DNA of 64,000 bases, taken from the NCBI RefSeq assembly GCF_000725125.1, contig NZ_JFCB01000024.1:1-64000 (forward strand), read 5' to 3'. This document shows positions 62,411 to 64,000 of this stretch, one piece after another. The notes under the pieces were generated by a model. That model was not told the origin of the DNA and did not search any database. It saw only the letters and a list, made by a program, of their open reading frames with translations. This stretch comes from Streptomyces toyocaensis (lineage in GTDB: Bacteria > Actinomycetota > Actinomycetes > Streptomycetales > Streptomycetaceae). The position numbers and the translations under genes were made by a program. Position 1 is the stretch's first letter. Each line of letters starts with the position of its first letter.

Positions 62411-63241
62411 TCATCCCCGGCGGGCCAGGGACAAGGTGCGGCGGGCCGCGGTCACGACCGCCGTGTCGATGAACGTGCCGTCGGGGAGGGCCTGCGCGCC
62501 CAGGGTGGTGGCCGCTGCCTTGAGGATCGTCTCCGCCCGTTCGGTCTCCTCCTCCGTGGGCAGGTAGGCACGCTCGATGACCGGGAGCTGGCGCGGGTGG
62601 ATCGCGGCGCGGCCCAGGAATCCCAGGGCGCGGCCCCGGACGCAGGAGGCCGTCAGGCCGTCCAGGTCCCGGATGTCCGGGTGGACGGACTGGGTGGGCG
62701 GGGCCAGGCCCGCGGCCCGCGCGGCGACGACCACCCGGGAGCGGGACCAGTCGAGGCCGGCGTCGTCACGGACTCCCAGATCGGCCCGTAGGTCGGCCTC
62801 CCCGATGGCGATGCCGCGCAGGGACGGGTGGGCGGTGGCCACCGCGTGGGCGCGCTCGATGCCGAGGGCCGTCTCCAGGAGGGCGTACAGGGGCAGCGCG
62901 CCGCCGTGTGCGGACACCGTCCGGCGCGCGACGCGGACCACGTCGGACGGCGACGCCACCTTGGGCAGCCGCAGGCCCGACAGACCGGGGACGTGGGCGA
63001 CGGCCGCCAGGTCCGCACGGGCCCACGGACCGGACAGGGCGTTGACGCGGACGTGGACCGGGACCGGCTGGGGATCGCGCAGCAGTTCGGCGGTGGCCGA
63101 CCGGGCGTAGGCCTTGCGGTCGGGCGCGACCGCGTCCTCCAGATCGATCACCACCACGTCGGCCCCGGCGGCGAGCGCCTTCGCCACGACGGCGGGACGG
63201 TCGCCGGGGACGTACAGCCAGGTCAGGGGAAAGCCCGTCAC
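62411..63241 (-). CDS. CitE-like HpcH/HpaI aldolase / citrate lyase beta family protein
   Basis: 276 residues of the HpcH/HpaI TIM-barrel family that cleaves or forms CoA thioesters such as (S)-citramalyl- or malyl-CoA. The metal-binding DLEDAV and RVNALSGPW motifs and the GEADLRADLG loop are visible. GTG 63241 overlaps the upstream CaiB-like stop by 4 nt, so the two act in one operon; together they suggest a CoA-linked dicarboxylate pathway. Confidence 0.9.
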   Translation of the reverse strand: MTGFPLTWLYVPGDRPAVVAKALAAGADVVVIDLEDAVAPDRKAYARSATAELLRDPQPVPVHVRVNALSGPWARADLAAVAHVPGLSGLRLPKVASPSDVVRVARRTVSAHGGALPLYALLETALGIERAHAVATAHPSLRGIAIGEADLRADLGVRDDAGLDWSRSRVVVAARAAGLAPPTQSVHPDIRDLDGLTASCVRGRALGFLGRAAIHPRQLPVIERAYLPTEEETERAETILKAAATTLGAQALPDGTFIDTAVVTAARRTLSLARRG

Positions 63242-64000
63242 AGGGCGCCCTCCGCGCGCAGCTCCGCGAGGTCGGCCGGGGTGAGGCCGAGCCCGGTCAG
63301 GACCTCCTCGGTGTCCGCGCCGTGCGGGCGGCCCGCCCAGCGGATCCCGCCCGGGGTGCCGGAGAGCCGGAAGAGGACGTTCTGCATGCGCAGCGGGCCC
63401 AGCTCCGGATCGTCGACCGTGGTGATCGTGCCCAGCGCCTGGTACTGCGGGTCCGCCATGACGTCCCGTACGTCCTGGACGGGGGCGACGGCCGCCTCGG
63501 CCTTCTCGAAGGCGGCCAGGACGTCGGCGCGGGTGTGCCGGGCGATCCAGCCGCCGACCGCCTCGTCCAGGACGTCCGCGTGCCGGGCCCGGTCCTCGCC
63601 GGTGGCGAACCAGGGCTCGTCGATCAGGTCCGGCCGCCCCACCAGCACCATCACGCGCTCGGCGATCGACTGGGCCGAGGTGGAGACGGCGACCCAGGTG
63701 CCGTCGGCGGTGAGGTACGTGCCGCGCGGGGCGTTGTTCTGGGAGCGGTTGCCGGTGCGGGGCTGGACGTGACCGAGCTGGTCGTACCAGGTCGGCTGGG
63801 GCCCGAGCGCGGTCAGGATCGGCTCGATCAGGGCCATGTCGACGACCTGGCCCTCTCCCGTGCGGTCGCGGCCGGCGAGGGCGGTCATGACCGCGTACGC
63901 CGTGGCCAGGCCCGCGATGGAGTCCGCCAGGCCGAACGGCGGAAGGGTCGGCGGCCCGTCCGGTTCGCCGGTGATCGCGGCGAAGCCGCTCATCGCCTCG
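63238..64000 (-). CDS. CaiB/BaiF CoA-transferase family protein, 5' truncated by window edge
   Basis: Class III CoA-transferase; the visible 253 residues are the C-terminal two thirds and the frame is open past base 64000. It shows the CaiB-type ITGEPDGPPTLPPFGLADS and a C-terminal PGGIRWAGRPHGADTEEVL tail. It is translationally coupled to the CitE-like gene. The catalytic Asp would lie outside or at the edge of the window. Confidence 0.88.
   Translation of the reverse strand, partial: EAMSGFAAITGEPDGPPTLPPFGLADSIAGLATAYAVMTALAGRDRTGEGQVVDMALIEPILTALGPQPTWYDQLGHVQPRTGNRSQNNAPRGTYLTADGTWVAVSTSAQSIAERVMVLVGRPDLIDEPWFATGEDRARHADVLDEAVGGWIARHTRADVLAAFEKAEAAVAPVQDVRDVMADPQYQALGTITTVDDPELGPLRMQNVLFRLSGTPGGIRWAGRPHGADTEEVLTGLGLTPADLAELRAEGAL

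Overview
The window is a continuous piece of a high-GC actinobacterial chromosome, almost certainly Streptomyces. The evidence is about 70-75% GC with strong GC3 bias, many GTG starts, and the gene order ftsI-murE-murF-mraY-murD-ftsW-murG-ftsQ-ftsZ-pgeF-ylmE-sepF-ylmG-divIVA. Also typical are an eukaryotic-like IleRS behind a T-box leader, PriA in place of HisA, and trpC-trpM-trpB-trpA. I saw no phage, insertion sequence, CRISPR array, rRNA or tRNA gene. The content is core and syntenic, so the interest lies in regulation, small genes and variant active sites.

Region 1 (1-16200) is the division and cell wall (dcw) cluster, all on the + strand. It opens inside ftsI and runs through lipid I/II synthesis (murE, murF, mraY, murD, murG) and the divisome (ftsW, ftsQ, ftsZ). 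It continues with the Z-ring accessories pgeF, ylmE, sepF and ylmG and ends at the polar-growth organiser divIVA, followed by a strong hairpin terminator. Many junctions overlap by 4 nt or less. The main break is the 287-bp ftsZ promoter region, which holds a promoter, GACAC motifs and a 25-nt near-palindrome.

Region 2 (16200-31600) has ileS on the - strand behind a translational T-box. Then come a DksA/TraR zinc-finger protein with a histone-like tail, lspA, an RluA-family pseudouridine synthase, a GNAT, a CPA1 antiporter, an SDR, an MscS channel, a small hydrolase, a secreted metalloprotease, a Tat-exported PhoD phosphatase and a DsbA-like thioredoxin.

Region 3 (31600-46750) mixes a membrane protein, a DUF2252 protein, dnaE, a 55-residue basic protein, an NYN-domain protein, a VOC protein, an ABC exporter pair, DUF2567, YbaK, a LON-substrate-binding-domain protein, a helical-repeat protein and a beta-helix membrane protein.

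Region 4 (46900-60470) links histidine and tryptophan synthesis: hisD-hisC-hisB-(small membrane protein)-hisH-priA-ridA-hisF, then hisI-trpE, then trpC-trpM-trpB-trpA. PriA normally serves both pathways (HisA and TrpF), which fits the linkage and the absence of trpF. The end (60485-64000) has a second DsbA-like protein, lgt, a CitE-like protein and a CaiB-like CoA-transferase cut by the window edge.

A recurrent feature is a -10-like hexamer (TAGGCT, TAGGGT, CACAAT) lying 6-8 nt before a start codon with no Shine-Dalgarno sequence. This suggests that a dozen or more genes here are transcribed as leaderless mRNAs.
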